Source of the DNA: a bacterium | GTDB lineage: Bacteria > CBDUZB01 > JAGLHV01 | Direction: 5' to 3' | Assembly: GCA_023132075.1 (NCBI GenBank) | Contig: JAGLYT010000038.1 | Coordinates: forward strand, 1 to 9,733 | DNA length: 9,733 bases | In this document: piece after piece, positions 1-7,076 of the stretch | Numbering within the stretch: position 1 is the stretch's first letter | How the letters are laid out: the number at the start of each line of letters is the position of its first letter | The notes under the pieces: model-generated | What the model was told of the DNA's origin: nothing | Database searches by the model: none | Seen by the model: only the letters and a program-made list of their open reading frames with translations | Position numbers and translations under genes: made by a program

Positions 1-221
1 AAGCGGAGGAATCGTTAAAAAAGGCACTACGGGAAGAATTTTCTATTATTTATTTAATGGAGGATTATTTGCACAGCATGGAAAAAATAGAAAAAATGAG
101 TAAAGATTTACCTGTGACAATAATAACTGTTCCCGGTCGAAGAAAAGGAAAAAATCCGGGGTGGATGAGATTAAAAAAAATGGTGGAAGAAGCCACCGGG
201 GTTGATTTATTGAAAGAATAA
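1..221 (+). CDS. atpF: V/A-type ATP synthase subunit F, C-terminal part (5' end outside window)
   Basis: The open frame enters from the left edge (first full codon at 3) and ends at TAA 219-221, giving the last 72 residues. The tail reads LPVTIITVPGRRKG, then a short linker, then MRLKKMVEEATGVDLL. This fits the end of A/V-ATPase subunit F (NtpG), where a 'P-I-P' strand is followed by a basic helix and a 'GVDIL' terminus. Subunit F is a ~100-residue central-stalk protein that sits with subunit D inside the A3B3 head and helps regulate rotation. Subunit A follows after 26 bp, matching the F-A-B-D order of known bacterial V-ATPase operons. The call rests mainly on position and the C-terminal pattern; the N-terminal half is not visible. 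Confidence 0.8.
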   Translation, partial: AEESLKKALREEFSIIYLMEDYLHSMEKIEKMSKDLPVTIITVPGRRKGKNPGWMRLKKMVEEATGVDLLKE

Positions 222-247
222 AAGAGATATAATTCAAGGAGAAGATA

Positions 248-2035
248 GTGAAAATAAAAGGAAAAATAATGAAAGTATCAGGTCCTCTGGTAGTTGCTAC
301 CGATTTGCCGGGGGTAAAGATGTATGAAGTTGTTCGGGTAGGGGAGGAAGGATTAATCGGGGAAGTAGTGGAATTAAAAGGAGACCATGTTTCCATACAG
401 GTTTATGAAGAAACTACCGGAATAGGGCCGGGAGAAATTGTTGTTGCTACCGGACAGCCTTTGTCAGTAGAATTAGGCCCGGGCCTGGTCACTTCCATTT
501 ATGACGGAATTCAAAGGCCGTTAGAAATAATCAAACAGAAAGTGGGGGATTATATTACCCGGGGGATAGATTTACCCAAAATTAATCGGGAGAAAAAATG
601 GAAATTTGTTCCGCAGGCGAAAAAAGGAGAAAAGGTTAATGCAGGGGATGTTTTAGGAGAAGTAAAAGAAACCGAATTAGTAATGCATAAGATTATGGTT
701 CCTCCCGGGGTGGAGGGGACGATAAAAAATATTTTTGAGGGAGAATTTACTGTAGAAGATACTATTGCGGAATTGAGTGTTGAAGGGGAAAAACAAATAA
801 AAAAACTTTGTATGTTACAGCATTGGCCGGTGCGTCAAGCACGGCCTTACCGGAAAAAACTTACACTAGAAGAGCCGTTAATTACCGGTACGCGGGTAAT
901 CGATACTTTTTTTCCCATAGCCAAGGGAGGAACAGCCTGTATCCCGGGGCCTTTTGGAAGTGGAAAAACCGTGGTACTTCACCAATTGGCCAAATGGTCG
1001 GATGCTGATATTATCGTTTATGTGGGATGTGGAGAGAGGGGCAATGAAATGACTGATGTTTTATTAGAATTTCCGGCCTTGAAGGATCCTCTCACCGGGG
1101 AATCATTAATTAAAAGAACAATTTTAATTGCTAATACCTCTAATATGCCGGTAGCGGCACGGGAAGCTTCTATTTATACAGGGATTACGCTGGCTGAATA
1201 TTTTCGGGATATGGGATATAGGGTAGCCTTAATGGCTGACTCAACCTCCCGCTGGGCGGAAGCATTAAGAGAGATGTCCGGAAGATTGGAAGAAATGCCG
1301 GGAGAAGAAGGATATCCTGCCTATTTAGCTTCAAGAATCGCTTCTTTTTATGAGAGGGCAGGAAAGGTAACCTGTTTAGGTTCTGACCAACGAATCGCTT
1401 CTCTTTCTATTGTCGGGGCGGTTTCTCCCCCCGGAGGAGATCTGGCCGACCCGGTAGTACAAAATACTTTGCGTATTGTAAAGGTTTTTTGGGGATTGGA
1501 GGACCGGCTGGCTTATATGCGTCATTTTCCGGCAATAAACTGGTTGCGTAGTTATTCTTTATATGTAGATAATATCAGTGAATACATGGAAAAAGAAGTA
1601 GCTCCGGATTTTATCAAAATGCGTGACGAAGCGCTAAAGATTTTACAAAAAGTAGCTAATCTGGAAGAAATCGTGCGTTTAGTGGGATTGGAGGCATTGT
1701 CTTCGGGAGATAGATTGATTTTAGAAATGGGAAAAACAATAAAAGAAGATTTTTTACATCAACATGCTTTTGATGAAGTAGATACGTATACCTCTTTAAA
1801 AAAACAGTATAGAATGCTTAAGATTATTATGAAATTATATTACTTTGTACAGGAACTATTGGACAAAATTCCTTTTGAGCAATTGATGGAGCTAAAAGTC
1901 AGGGAAGAGATAAGTAAAATGAAATTTATTAAAGAAAAAGAACTTAACCGTTTTGAAGAAATTGAGAAGGAATTGGAAAAAGAGATAAAAATGAAAAAGG
2001 AGTCTTTGGAAAAAGAAAGCGTATTAAGTGAATAA
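248..2035 (+). CDS. atpA: V/A-type ATP synthase catalytic subunit A
   Basis: This is the catalytic subunit of the A/V-type rotary ATPase, which hydrolyses or makes ATP in the cytoplasmic A3B3 head coupled to H+ or Na+ flow. It has 595 aa, close to the family's usual ~580-590. An N-terminal beta-barrel (about 1-70) is followed by the A-subunit-specific insertion (about 115-185), the nucleotide-binding domain and a helical C-terminus. The P-loop GPFGSGKT is at 234-241 with Lys240. GERGNEM (262-268) carries the catalytic Glu263. The conserved [11 protein letters not shown] stretch follows further on. The GTG start at 248 is preceded by AAGGAGA (236-242) with 5-nt spacing, and the next residues [12 protein letters not shown] align with family starts. 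The last ~25 residues form a charged K/E-rich tail. The stop is TAA. It lies just downstream of subunit F. Confidence 0.97.
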   Translation: MKIKGKIMKVSGPLVVATDLPGVKMYEVVRVGEEGLIGEVVELKGDHVSIQVYEETTGIGPGEIVVATGQPLSVELGPGLVTSIYDGIQRPLEIIKQKVGDYITRGIDLPKINREKKWKFVPQAKKGEKVNAGDVLGEVKETELVMHKIMVPPGVEGTIKNIFEGEFTVEDTIAELSVEGEKQIKKLCMLQHWPVRQARPYRKKLTLEEPLITGTRVIDTFFPIAKGGTACIPGPFGSGKTVVLHQLAKWSDADIIVYVGCGERGNEMTDVLLEFPALKDPLTGESLIKRTILIANTSNMPVAAREASIYTGITLAEYFRDMGYRVALMADSTSRWAEALREMSGRLEEMPGEEGYPAYLASRIASFYERAGKVTCLGSDQRIASLSIVGAVSPPGGDLADPVVQNTLRIVKVFWGLEDRLAYMRHFPAINWLRSYSLYVDNISEYMEKEVAPDFIKMRDEALKILQKVANLEEIVRLVGLEALSSGDRLILEMGKTIKEDFLHQHAFDEVDTYTSLKKQYRMLKIIMKLYYFVQELLDKIPFEQLMELKVREEISKMKFIKEKELNRFEEIEKELEKEIKMKKESLEKESVLSE

Positions 2036-2057
2036 ATAAAGGGTGGGGATTTCCCTA

Positions 2058-2081
2058 TTCTCCTTTTTCAAAAAGAGAGAA
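2058..2081 (+). other. Hairpin in the atpA-atpB gap, possible attenuator
   Basis: TTCTC-CTTTT on the left pairs with AAAAG-(A)-GAGAA on the right. This gives about 10 base pairs with one bulged A and a 3-nt loop. A smaller hairpin (GGGG-ATTT-CCCT, 2044-2057) lies directly upstream. A run of seven T (2094-2100) follows, but 12 nt beyond the stem, so this is not a standard intrinsic terminator. It could cause partial termination, mark an RNA-processing point, or be coincidence in AT-rich DNA. Confidence 0.25.
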
Positions 2082-2108
2082 AGGCACAGTGTATTTTTTT
2101 AAGCAAGA

Positions 2109-2130
2109 ATAGATAGGAATTTCTAACTAT
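2109..2130. other. Imperfect 22-bp palindrome in the atpA-atpB gap
   Basis: The arms ATAG.TAG and CTA.CTAT surround a central AATT. They match except for one A-A pair and one G-T pair. The shape resembles an operator half-site pair or a short hairpin. No promoter hexamers of convincing quality sit beside it, although TATATAAATAAT (2151-2162) is very AT-rich. The rest of the 163-bp gap (2036-2198) contains no gene. Confidence 0.2.
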
Positions 2131-2198
2131 AAGCTTTGCAGTCATTACCATATATAAATAATTTTTTTTGACATTACCGTAAAAAAGAGGAGGAAACA

Positions 2199-3590
2199 TT
2201 GAAAGTTAAAGAATATAGAACTATTTCCGGTATGGCCGGGCCGTTGATTTTTGTAGAAGGAACCGAAGGGGTAAAATACGGAGAAATTGTTGAGGTGCGT
2301 TTAGGGATTGCCGGTGGTAGTAAGGAAAAAGTGCGTACCGGGAAAGTATTGGAAGTAACGGAAGATAAAGTTTTAGTGCAGTTATTTGAAGGCAGTGCAG
2401 GGCTTAATTTAAACGAAAGCCGGATAAGATTTTTAGGAAAAGGGGTTGAATTAGCAGTTTCCCCTGATATGTTGGGAAGAATTTTTGATGGAATGGGAAA
2501 ACCTATTGATGGGGGACCGGAGATTATTGCTGAGAAAAAATTGGATATAAACGGGGAATCAATTAACCCTGCTGCCCGGAATTATCCTAACGAATTTATT
2601 CAAACAGGTGTTTCTGCTATTGATGGGATGAATACCCTGGTACGAGGACAAAAGTTACCTATTTTTACCGGTTCAGGTTTGCCTCATAATGAATTGGCTG
2701 CCCAGATAACTCGCCAGGCAAAAATTTTAGGGAAAGACGAAAAATTTGCAGTCATTTTTGCGGCTATGGGGATTACTTTCGAAGAAGCTGATTATTTTAT
2801 TAATGATTTTAAAAAAACCGGGGCTATTGAAAGAGCAGTCCTTTTTATTAATCTGGCTAATGATCCGGCGATAGAACGGTTGGCTACGCCCCGTATAGCT
2901 TTAACTGCGGCGGAATATCTGGCTTTTAGCCAGGGAATGCATGTATTAGTTATCCTTACGGATATGACTAACTATGGGGAAGCGTTACGGGAAGTTTCTG
3001 CGGCAAGGAAAGAAATTCCGGCCCGGAGGGGTTATCCGGGATATATGTATACGGATTTATCTACTATTTATGAAAGAGCAGGAAGGATCAGGGGGAAAAA
3101 GGGGTCCATTACCCAAATTCCTATTTTGAGTATGCCCGAAGACGATAAAACACATCCTTTACCGGATCTTACCGGATATATTACCGAAGGACAGGTTATT
3201 TTAAGCCGGGAATTATATCACAGGGGTATTTATCCTCCCATAGATATTTTACCTTCTCTTTCCCGCTTGAAGGAAAAAGGTATTGGCCGGGAGAAAACAA
3301 GGGAAGACCATGCTGATGTAACCTCACAGCTTTTTGCTTCTTATGCCCGGGGAAAAGAAGTTAAGGAATTAGCTGTAATATTAGGGGAGGCAGCTCTTTC
3401 TCCTGTAGATAAGTTGTTTTCCCGCTTTGCCGATATATACGAAAATGAATTTGTCAAACAAGCTGAAGATGAAAACCGAAGTATTGAAAATTCTTTAGAT
3501 CTTGCCTGGAAACTTTTAAAAACACTTCCCCGGCAGGAATTAAAGAGAGTAAAAGATGCGATGGCAGAGAAATATATGGGGAAAGAGTAA
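2199..3590 (+). CDS. atpB: V/A-type ATP synthase regulatory subunit B
   Basis: This is the non-catalytic partner of subunit A; three A and three B subunits alternate in the head. Its 463 aa match the family's usual ~460. The degenerate nucleotide loop [12 protein letters not shown] (154-165) replaces a true P-loop, as expected for B. The LPSLSRL motif (351-357) carries Arg356, the likely arginine finger reaching into the A-subunit active site. The block [21 protein letters not shown] (267-287) is also characteristic. The start is TTG 2199, preceded by GAGGAGG about 6 nt upstream. No ATG with a comparable ribosome site is near, and the N-terminus ([12 protein letters not shown]) fits the family. 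It is separated from atpA by 163 bp, unusually far for this operon, and is followed by subunit D after 4 bp. Confidence 0.97.
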   Translation: MKVKEYRTISGMAGPLIFVEGTEGVKYGEIVEVRLGIAGGSKEKVRTGKVLEVTEDKVLVQLFEGSAGLNLNESRIRFLGKGVELAVSPDMLGRIFDGMGKPIDGGPEIIAEKKLDINGESINPAARNYPNEFIQTGVSAIDGMNTLVRGQKLPIFTGSGLPHNELAAQITRQAKILGKDEKFAVIFAAMGITFEEADYFINDFKKTGAIERAVLFINLANDPAIERLATPRIALTAAEYLAFSQGMHVLVILTDMTNYGEALREVSAARKEIPARRGYPGYMYTDLSTIYERAGRIRGKKGSITQIPILSMPEDDKTHPLPDLTGYITEGQVILSRELYHRGIYPPIDILPSLSRLKEKGIGREKTREDHADVTSQLFASYARGKEVKELAVILGEAALSPVDKLFSRFADIYENEFVKQAEDENRSIENSLDLAWKLLKTLPRQELKRVKDAMAEKYMGKE

Positions 3591-3594
3591 ACTA

Positions 3595-4215
3595 ATGCGT
3601 TTAAATGTAAATCCTAACCGGATGGAATTGCTGAAATTAAAAAAACGGATAGTTCTGGCTCATCGGGGGCATAAATTATTAAAAGATAAGCAGGACGAAT
3701 TAATGCGTTATTTTTTAAGCCGGTTGACCGAAGTAAAAAAAATGCGTAAAGAAGTAGAAAATGATTTAATCAAAGCACACCAAAATATGCTTATGGCACG
3801 GGCGATAAGTTCCCCTCAGATAGTAGAAGAAGCTTTACTTTATCCGAGTACAAAAATTGAGATTGAAAGCTTTTTTACCCCTTTGATGAATTTACGACTG
3901 GTTAATTACCGGGTGAAAATAGAAGAACAAAAACTTACTTATGGGTTGGTTAATACCTCCAGCAAATTAGATTATGCCCTGGACTTTTATGCGCAATTAT
4001 TGCCTAAAATGATAAAATTAGCTGAATTGGAGAAAAATTTAGAGATTATCGCTAAAGAAATCACTCTTACCCGCCGACGGGTAAATGCCCTGGAATATAT
4101 ATTGATTCCGGATTTGAAAGAAACAATACGCTATATAACAATGAAGCTGATGGAATTAGAGCGGGGAAATCTGGTTCGTTTGATGAAAGTAAAGGAAATA
4201 GTCAGAAAACATTAG
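3595..4215 (+). CDS. atpD: V/A-type ATP synthase central-stalk subunit D
   Basis: Subunit D forms the long coiled-coil rotor shaft inside the A3B3 head. The 206-aa product begins RLNVNPNRMELLKLKKR and continues RGHKLLKDKQDELM, the hallmark start of the family. It then runs as long charged helices at both ends, consistent with a coiled coil. The frame is open upstream to an ATG at 3556 inside atpB, but I chose ATG 3595. It starts exactly at the family N-terminus, lies 4 bp after the atpB stop, and has GGGGAAAGAG (3578-3587) 7 nt upstream. The stop TAG is followed one codon later by an in-frame TAA, so reading through would add only two residues. This is the last visible ATPase gene. Confidence 0.96.
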   Translation: MRLNVNPNRMELLKLKKRIVLAHRGHKLLKDKQDELMRYFLSRLTEVKKMRKEVENDLIKAHQNMLMARAISSPQIVEEALLYPSTKIEIESFFTPLMNLRLVNYRVKIEEQKLTYGLVNTSSKLDYALDFYAQLLPKMIKLAELEKNLEIIAKEITLTRRRVNALEYILIPDLKETIRYITMKLMELERGNLVRLMKVKEIVRKH

Positions 4216-4240
4216 AAATAAACAACAGTTAATTAGTTTG

Positions 4241-4267
4241 ATTGGTTTTATTGGTTGAATTGGTAAA
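4241..4267 (+). repeat. Three 9-nt tandem repeats, ATTGGTNNN
   Basis: ATTGGTTTT, ATTGGTTGA and ATTGGTAAA follow one another without a gap. A degenerate fourth unit (AATTAGTTTG, 4231-4240) lies just before. They sit between the end of the ATPase operon and the toxin-antitoxin pair. The function is unknown: it could be an iteron-like protein-binding site, or slippage-prone DNA at the edge of an inserted module. Confidence 0.5.
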
Positions 4268-4332
4268 AACATTGATGAAAGCTAAATTTGTAAAGGATTG
4301 GAAGAAAAACTATTTTTAAAATAGGGGAATAA

Positions 4333-4638
4333 ATGGATAAAAAAACAAAAATACAAATTGATAAAGTTAAAGAAAAAATTCTTCCGATATTACTTAAATA
4401 TGGGGTAACACATATTGGTTTATTTGGCTCAATTGTTCACGGCATGATGACCAGTAAAAGCGATATTGATATTCTTGTTGAGTTTCCCAAAAAACTTAAG
4501 ATAAGTCTTCTGGATGTTATTCATATCAGAAATGAAATAAAGGATGTATTAGGTAAAGAGGTTGATTTAATTCAATACCCTGCTATTAAGCCGCTATTAA
4601 GAAAGAAGATATTGTCAGAGGAGGTTAAAATACTATGA
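4333..4638 (+). CDS. mntA: MntA-like nucleotidyltransferase antitoxin (HEPN/MNT module)
   Basis: A 101-aa minimal nucleotidyltransferase. The motif GSIVHGMMTSKSDIDILVEF has Gly32-Ser33 and the metal-binding Asp44 and Asp46. A third carboxylate is in GKEVDLI (Asp78), completing the pol-beta-type active site, so the enzyme looks intact. In characterised type VII systems MntA adds AMP to a tyrosine of the HepT RNase toxin and so silences it. AGGGGA lies 4 nt before the ATG. The stop overlaps the hepT start by 4 bp (ATGA), so the two are translationally coupled. Base composition is poorer in GC than the ATPase genes and I saw no CCGG words, which are frequent there. Together these suggest the pair was acquired separately. 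A stand-alone role is possible because its partner is interrupted. Confidence 0.9.
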   Translation: MDKKTKIQIDKVKEKILPILLKYGVTHIGLFGSIVHGMMTSKSDIDILVEFPKKLKISLLDVIHIRNEIKDVLGKEVDLIQYPAIKPLLRKKILSEEVKIL

Positions 4639-4988
4639 GTAAAGGCCTAACTGTTTATCTTGACGATATTGTAAAGAGTATAAAAGATATTGAAATATTT
4701 GTAAAAAATATTACAGAGGAAGATTTTTATCAGGATCTGAAGACTCAAAGAGCTGTTAGAGCAACATTGGAAATAATAGGAGAAGCATCGAAGAAGCTTC
4801 CTGATGAATTTAAAAAAAAACATTCTGGTATACCCTGGAGAGATATGACTGATATGCGAAATGTTTTAATTCATGACTAGGGCAATATAATTTTAGATAA
4901 TATTTGGAATGTTATTAAAAATGATTTACCTGAATTAAAAGAGAAAATCGTACCTTTGTGGAAAAAAGAAGTTGGGGATAAAAAATAA
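4635..4988 (+). pseudogene. hepT: HepT-like HEPN toxin interrupted by an in-frame TAG
   Basis: HepT toxins are small helical RNases of the HEPN superfamily, paired with MntA. Translation from ATG 4635 (AGAGGAGG 10 nt upstream) gives 81 residues. They include the family blocks LEIIGEASKKLP (45-56) and IPWRDMTDMRNVLIHD, with the catalytic RX4H motif at Arg75-His80. Codon 82 is TAG (4878-4880). In the same frame, 35 more codons continue to TAA 4986-4988 and encode family-like sequence (LDNIWNVIKNDLPELKEKI). The stop therefore replaces the Tyr of HXY, and the register before and after is unchanged. The 81-residue product would lack the last helix. It may be a recent nonsense mutation, a functional short form, or a recoded codon. 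I favour an inactivated toxin. Confidence 0.85.
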
Positions 4989-5110
4989 AAAAAATTGGGA
5001 AAAGTCTGTAAGCTAATAATTCACTTTTTAACAGGAATTAAAAAGAAACAAGATGTAATTAGTTTTTATATACAAAAAAAGAGAACAGATAATTTTTTGT
5101 GTGATAAAAT

Positions 5111-5980
5111 ATGAGTGAAGAAGACAAAATATTAAAAGTATATGATGTAATTTACCCCGGGGAAGAAAAAATTCTTCCTGCTATCTATGAAAAGGATAAA
5201 CAATTCTTTGATATGGCAGTGAAACTATTAAAATTATTCAGTCTTTCGAAAGAGATAATTAAACCGGAGAATATTAGTAAGGAAGTTAGAGACGCATTTT
5301 TCGGATTGCACACGCAATCATTTAGATTATTTCGTTCTATTGTGATATTATGTAAATCCGGTCTTGCATCAGAAGCCTTCATACAACTTCGTTCTTTATT
5401 AGAAGTAATAAGTTATTTGCTTTATATTGCTGAAAAAGATCATCAGGGACGATTAGAATATTATCAACATTCCAGAAGTTTATCGGAAAAAGTTGCTCTG
5501 GATAAATATTTGTATTGGTTTCCTAACAAAAGATCAAATCTAAATAAAAAAATAGAGCAGATAGAGGAGAAAGAAAAAGAAGCAATACAATATTTTAAAA
5601 GAAAACATGGGAAAAATATAAAATTAAAAGAGATTAAAAAGAAATGTTTAAGAGCAAGGCAAGCTGCCGAAACCTTAAAAAATAATAAACTATTTTTTAA
5701 TGATATATATATGTTTATTTATCCTCGCTCATCGGCTATAAGTCATGGTGAGAAAATAGGTGAGTATCTTTCTCCTTCCGATAATCTGACAGAAGTTCGA
5801 GGCCGATTGATGGGAGGACATAGAAGAGTGTGTTTAATTTATTCTTGTAGTCTTTTTTTCTCGGGTATCCAAAGGATAAATGAGTTATTTCAAATAGGAA
5901 AAGATAATATAATAAACGAGATGGGTAAAGAGTTAAAAGAGCTTATTAAAAACAATAATAAGCAAGTAATAAAAAGTTGA
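5111..5980 (+). CDS. Protein of unknown function, DUF5677-like
   Basis: A 289-aa, mostly helical cytoplasmic protein. The segment GLASEAFIQLRSLLEVISYLLYI (84-106), with its RSLLE core, resembles the 'R-S-L-x-E' signature I associate with DUF5677. That assignment is from memory of the pattern and is moderate at best. A lysine/glutamate-rich helix runs about 140-185. RSSAISH (206-212) has R-X5-H spacing, which would be compatible with a HEPN-type RNase site, but this is inference. An in-frame TAA just upstream (5105-5107) excludes an earlier start. No good Shine-Dalgarno site precedes ATG 5111, so initiation may be weak. The gene lies after the toxin-antitoxin pair in the same AT-rich stretch, suggesting a shared accessory or defence-like setting. 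The 122-bp gap before it shows no clear signal. Confidence 0.55.
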   Translation: MSEEDKILKVYDVIYPGEEKILPAIYEKDKQFFDMAVKLLKLFSLSKEIIKPENISKEVRDAFFGLHTQSFRLFRSIVILCKSGLASEAFIQLRSLLEVISYLLYIAEKDHQGRLEYYQHSRSLSEKVALDKYLYWFPNKRSNLNKKIEQIEEKEKEAIQYFKRKHGKNIKLKEIKKKCLRARQAAETLKNNKLFFNDIYMFIYPRSSAISHGEKIGEYLSPSDNLTEVRGRLMGGHRRVCLIYSCSLFFSGIQRINELFQIGKDNIINEMGKELKELIKNNNKQVIKS

Positions 5981-5983
5981 CAG

Positions 5984-6010
5984 CTCTCCCCCTATTCCCT
6001 TAGAGGAGAG
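5984..6010 (+). other. Intergenic inverted repeat CTCTCC...GGAGAG
   Basis: A perfect 6-bp stem (5984-5989 with 6005-6010) encloses a 15-nt loop, starting four bases after the stop of the preceding gene. No T-run follows, so it is not a classical terminator. It may stabilise the 3' end of the upstream mRNA or be a degenerate palindromic repeat. Confidence 0.35.
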
Positions 6011-6035
6011 ATAAGGTCAAAATGAGGTAATTTAA

Positions 6036-6848
6036 ATGCCGGTAATCGGGATGGCTACCAGTAATTTTTTTTTGGTAAAAGATGTTTATGAAGCAGTAAA
6101 ATTTGCCCGGGAGAATGAGTTTTCCGGGGTAGAGATATGGAGCGATGTTCCCCATTGTTATGTAGACGATTTTACCCGGGATAAAGAGCAGTGGAGCAGG
6201 TTGCATACACTTTTAACGGAAAGTAAGATGAAAAGTGCTTTACATGCCCCTATGTTTGGAATAAATATTGCTTCGATAAATCATGGTATACGGAAAGAAT
6301 CAATACGGCAGGTAAAAGCCTCTATAGATTTAGCCCATACCTTAGGAAGTGAAATAGTAGTTTTTCATTCAGGGAAACGGCCTGCAGTAATAACTCCTTC
6401 CAGAGTAAAAGAGCTAACTTTTAATTTGAATATAGATGCCATCATGGCGATAAAAAATTATGCCCGGGAAAAAAAAGTGTATGCAGTATTAGAAAATTGT
6501 GGAGTAGATAGGGATGATTATGAGGAGAGTTTAGCTGATTTTGTGCATCTGGTTGAAACCTGTAAAATAAATGTATGCTGGGATGTGGGGCATTCTCACT
6601 GTTCCTGGGGGGTAAAAGAGACTTTTGAGTCTTTAAAAGACAAAATCAAGCATATTCATATTCACGATAATGATAGGTCTTATGACCAGCATTTACCCGT
6701 CGGAATGGGAAATATTGATTACCAATTGATTTTTCCTTTTTTAAAAGAATTTCCGGGGATGATTGTTCATGAAATTCAAGGTATGAATAACTGTGAGGAA
6801 AAAACTATTCAGAGTAAAAAAGAACTAGATAAATTATTAAGATATTAA
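6036..6848 (+). CDS. Sugar-phosphate isomerase/epimerase family protein (xylose-isomerase-like TIM barrel)
   Basis: A 270-aa protein of the AP-endonuclease-2/xylose-isomerase-like TIM-barrel family. This includes sugar epimerases, IolE/IolI-type dehydratases and isomerases, and endonuclease IV. Likely metal ligands sit on the expected strand ends: Glu153 (VLENCG), Asp183 and His186 (CWDVGHSH), His208/His210 (KHIHIHDND) and Glu246 (IVHEIQG). His70 (LHAP) and His111 (VFHSGK) are also typical. These make a metal-dependent enzyme likely, but the substrate cannot be read from sequence. The length favours an epimerase-type member. GAGG (6024-6027) precedes ATG 6036 by 8 nt. An ATG at 6022 is followed directly by a stop and is rejected. 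The flanking genes do not form a sugar pathway, so context does not narrow the role. Confidence 0.85.
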   Translation: MPVIGMATSNFFLVKDVYEAVKFARENEFSGVEIWSDVPHCYVDDFTRDKEQWSRLHTLLTESKMKSALHAPMFGINIASINHGIRKESIRQVKASIDLAHTLGSEIVVFHSGKRPAVITPSRVKELTFNLNIDAIMAIKNYAREKKVYAVLENCGVDRDDYEESLADFVHLVETCKINVCWDVGHSHCSWGVKETFESLKDKIKHIHIHDNDRSYDQHLPVGMGNIDYQLIFPFLKEFPGMIVHEIQGMNNCEEKTIQSKKELDKLLRY

Positions 6849-6911
6849 AGTGAATGAGTTTATTTAATAATACTGTAATATTTTAAGTAATAGTTAAAAG
6901 ACGGTTGAATT

Positions 6912-6941
6912 GCTTGCTTGTCCTCCAATCTTTAAGGAGGG
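6912..6941 (+). repeat. Dispersed palindromic repeat, copy 1a
   Basis: A 30-nt unit whose core CCTCC (6922-6926) pairs with GGAGG (6936-6940) across a 9-nt loop. It matches the unit at 9588-9617 at 25 of 30 positions and is related to the minus-strand unit inside 8464-8506. It lies in the 228-bp gap (6849-7076) between the isomerase/epimerase and permease genes. I found no gene, purine-riboswitch core or clear promoter there. Confidence 0.7.
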
Positions 6942-6942
6942 T

Positions 6943-6965
6943 CTCGCCAGTCTGTTATGGCGGAG
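6943..6965 (+). repeat. Dispersed palindromic repeat, copy 1b (tandem with 1a)
   Basis: CGCCA (6945-6949) pairs with TGGCG (6958-6962) over an 8-nt loop GTCTGTTA. It aligns with copy 1a (CCANTCTNT is common to both), but the central stem pair changes from T-A to G-C on both sides at once. A short TTTT follows the stem, so it could also weaken transcription entering the permease gene. Confidence 0.6.
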
Positions 6966-6969
6966 TTTT

Positions 6970-7027
6970 GATTAGTATTTATAAGTTGGGAAATAGAACG
7001 GGGAAAAATAAAGGCAAAAGATGTTTT
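6970..7027 (+). repeat. Second shared intergenic block, copy 1
   Basis: This block resembles 9675-9733. The last part is nearly identical: GGGGAA, a 0-2 nt difference, ATAAAGGCAAAA, one variable base, then ATGTTTT. The preceding ~28 nt (TATTTAT, AGT, GGA and TAGA in common) match less well. It ends about 50 bp before the permease start. It could be a conserved regulatory leader or the other half of the repeat element that begins at 6912. Confidence 0.55.
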
Positions 7028-7076
7028 CTCTCTTACGCGTAATTTTACTCTATTTACTGAAGGGGCGAAATAATCT

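Noticed and set aside
2168-2173. TTGACA as a -35 box before atpB
   Set aside because: A matching -10 would fall on the ribosome site and start codon, leaving no room for a leader.
3556-3594. Upstream extension of subunit D to an ATG inside atpB
   Set aside because: The added residues ([13 protein letters not shown]) do not belong to the family N-terminus and come from the out-of-frame end of atpB. ATG 3595 has a ribosome site and the conserved start.
6912-6965. CRISPR array
   Set aside because: There are only two diverged, directly adjacent palindromic units with no unique spacers and no cas genes.
7033-7042. TTACGCGTAA palindrome before the permease
   Set aside because: It is only 10 bp and a single copy, with no nearby promoter to support an operator.
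6849-7076. Purine riboswitch upstream of the purine permease
   Set aside because: I could not find the conserved three-way-junction core of purine riboswitches. The gap is instead occupied by repeat units.
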